Below, piece by piece: positions 13,552 to 13,822 of a stretch of 13,822 nucleotides of DNA. The position numbers were made by a program, and so were the translations under genes. Every line of letters begins with the position of its first letter. Positions within the stretch are counted from its first letter, which is position 1. The notes under the pieces are model-generated. The model was not told the DNA's origin, ran no database searches, and saw only the letters and a list, made by a program, of their open reading frames with translations. Source of the DNA: an uncultured Streptococcus sp. (GTDB lineage Bacteria; Bacillota; Bacilli; Lactobacillales; Streptococcaceae); assembly GCA_934201655.1 (NCBI GenBank), contig CAKPXD010000022.1:1-13822 (forward strand). Direction: 5' to 3'.

Positions 13552-13822
13552 GTGTCAAACCAACCAATTACTGATATGATTGAGGCGATTGAGCGATACG
13601 CCCAACTGCAACCAGACTATCCTGTCTACAATGTCCTGGGAGAAGAGTATACCTATGGCCAATTGAAGGCTGATTCAGATAGCTTAGCAGCCCATATTGA
13701 CCAAATGGGACTTCCTGAAAAGTCACCTGTTGTGGTCTTTGGTGGCCAAGAATATGAAATGTTAGCAACCTTTGTGGCCTTGACCAAATCTGGCCATGCC
13801 TATATCCCAATTGATAGCCACT
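13552..13822 (+). CDS. dltA: D-alanine--D-alanyl carrier protein ligase DltA (partial, 3' end outside window)
   Basis: DltA adenylates D-alanine and loads it on the carrier DltC in the cytosol, the first step of teichoic acid D-alanylation. Only the first 90 codons are present, of about 500 usual for the family. The start is GTG 13552 ([17 protein letters not shown]), with AAAGGAGA overlapping the dltX stop eight bases upstream. The sequence [17 protein letters not shown] followed by [29 protein letters not shown] is the N-terminal part of the adenylate-forming (AMP-binding) domain and matches DltA order. The ATP-binding motifs lie beyond the window. An ATG nine codons in (13576) is possible but has no ribosome site. 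Confidence 0.93.
   Translation, partial: MSNQPITDMIEAIERYAQLQPDYPVYNVLGEEYTYGQLKADSDSLAAHIDQMGLPEKSPVVVFGGQEYEMLATFVALTKSGHAYIPIDSH

Overview
The window looks like chromosomal DNA of a mitis-group Streptococcus (S. mitis / S. oralis / S. pneumoniae-like). The evidence is low-to-moderate GC, strong TTGACA/TATAAT or TGnTATAAT promoters, AGGAGG-type ribosome binding sites, many short intergenic hairpins, and the gene set itself: ctsR-clpC without mcsA/mcsB, a TPP-riboswitch thiamine ABC operon, a nadR-pnuC-Nudix operon, dus/hslO, and dltX-dltA. I see no tRNA, rRNA, CRISPR array, insertion sequence, transposase or phage gene. The species call is recognition from memory, not a search.

Layout. 1-130 holds two hairpin-forming repeats, probably the tail of an upstream locus. 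154-3150 (+) is a thiamine-precursor uptake operon: promoter, TPP riboswitch with an intrinsic terminator, a small thiamine-binding protein, a permease, a lipoprotein receptor and an ATPase. A perfect 34-bp palindrome (3181-3214) separates it from a convergent gene for an unknown three-helix membrane protein (3254-3814, -). Divergent from that gene is ctsR-clpC (4085-6982, +), whose promoter carries an exact tandem CtsR operator. Next is an NAD salvage operon (7231-9850, +): bifunctional NadR, the transporter PnuC, and a Nudix/winged-helix protein that looks like the regulator NrtR.

A bidirectional terminator (10017-10043) separates that operon from a small membrane protein gene on the minus strand (10050-10280). 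Divergent from it is a lipoprotein gene (10557-11252, +) with an exact WalR/VicR-type direct repeat over its -10 box. Convergent to the lipoprotein is hslO-dus (11328-13167, -), whose genes overlap by 14 bases; hslO appears to be leaderless. Divergent from hslO is the start of the D-alanylation operon: the 43-codon dltX and the first 90 codons of dltA, cut by the window end.

How the genes work together. Three units import or salvage a cofactor precursor or guard protein quality: thiamine uptake under riboswitch control, NAD precursor uptake (PnuC) with intracellular trapping and conversion (NadR) under a probable Nudix-type sensor, and CtsR-controlled ClpC plus redox chaperone Hsp33. Two others face the envelope: the dlt operon and the putative WalR-linked lipoprotein. 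Most of the window is recognisable core genome. The less explained parts are the riboswitch expression platform, the NrtR-like gene and its unknown operator, the lipoprotein with the WalR-like box, the two small membrane proteins, and the leaderless hslO start. I found no convincing entirely new system.
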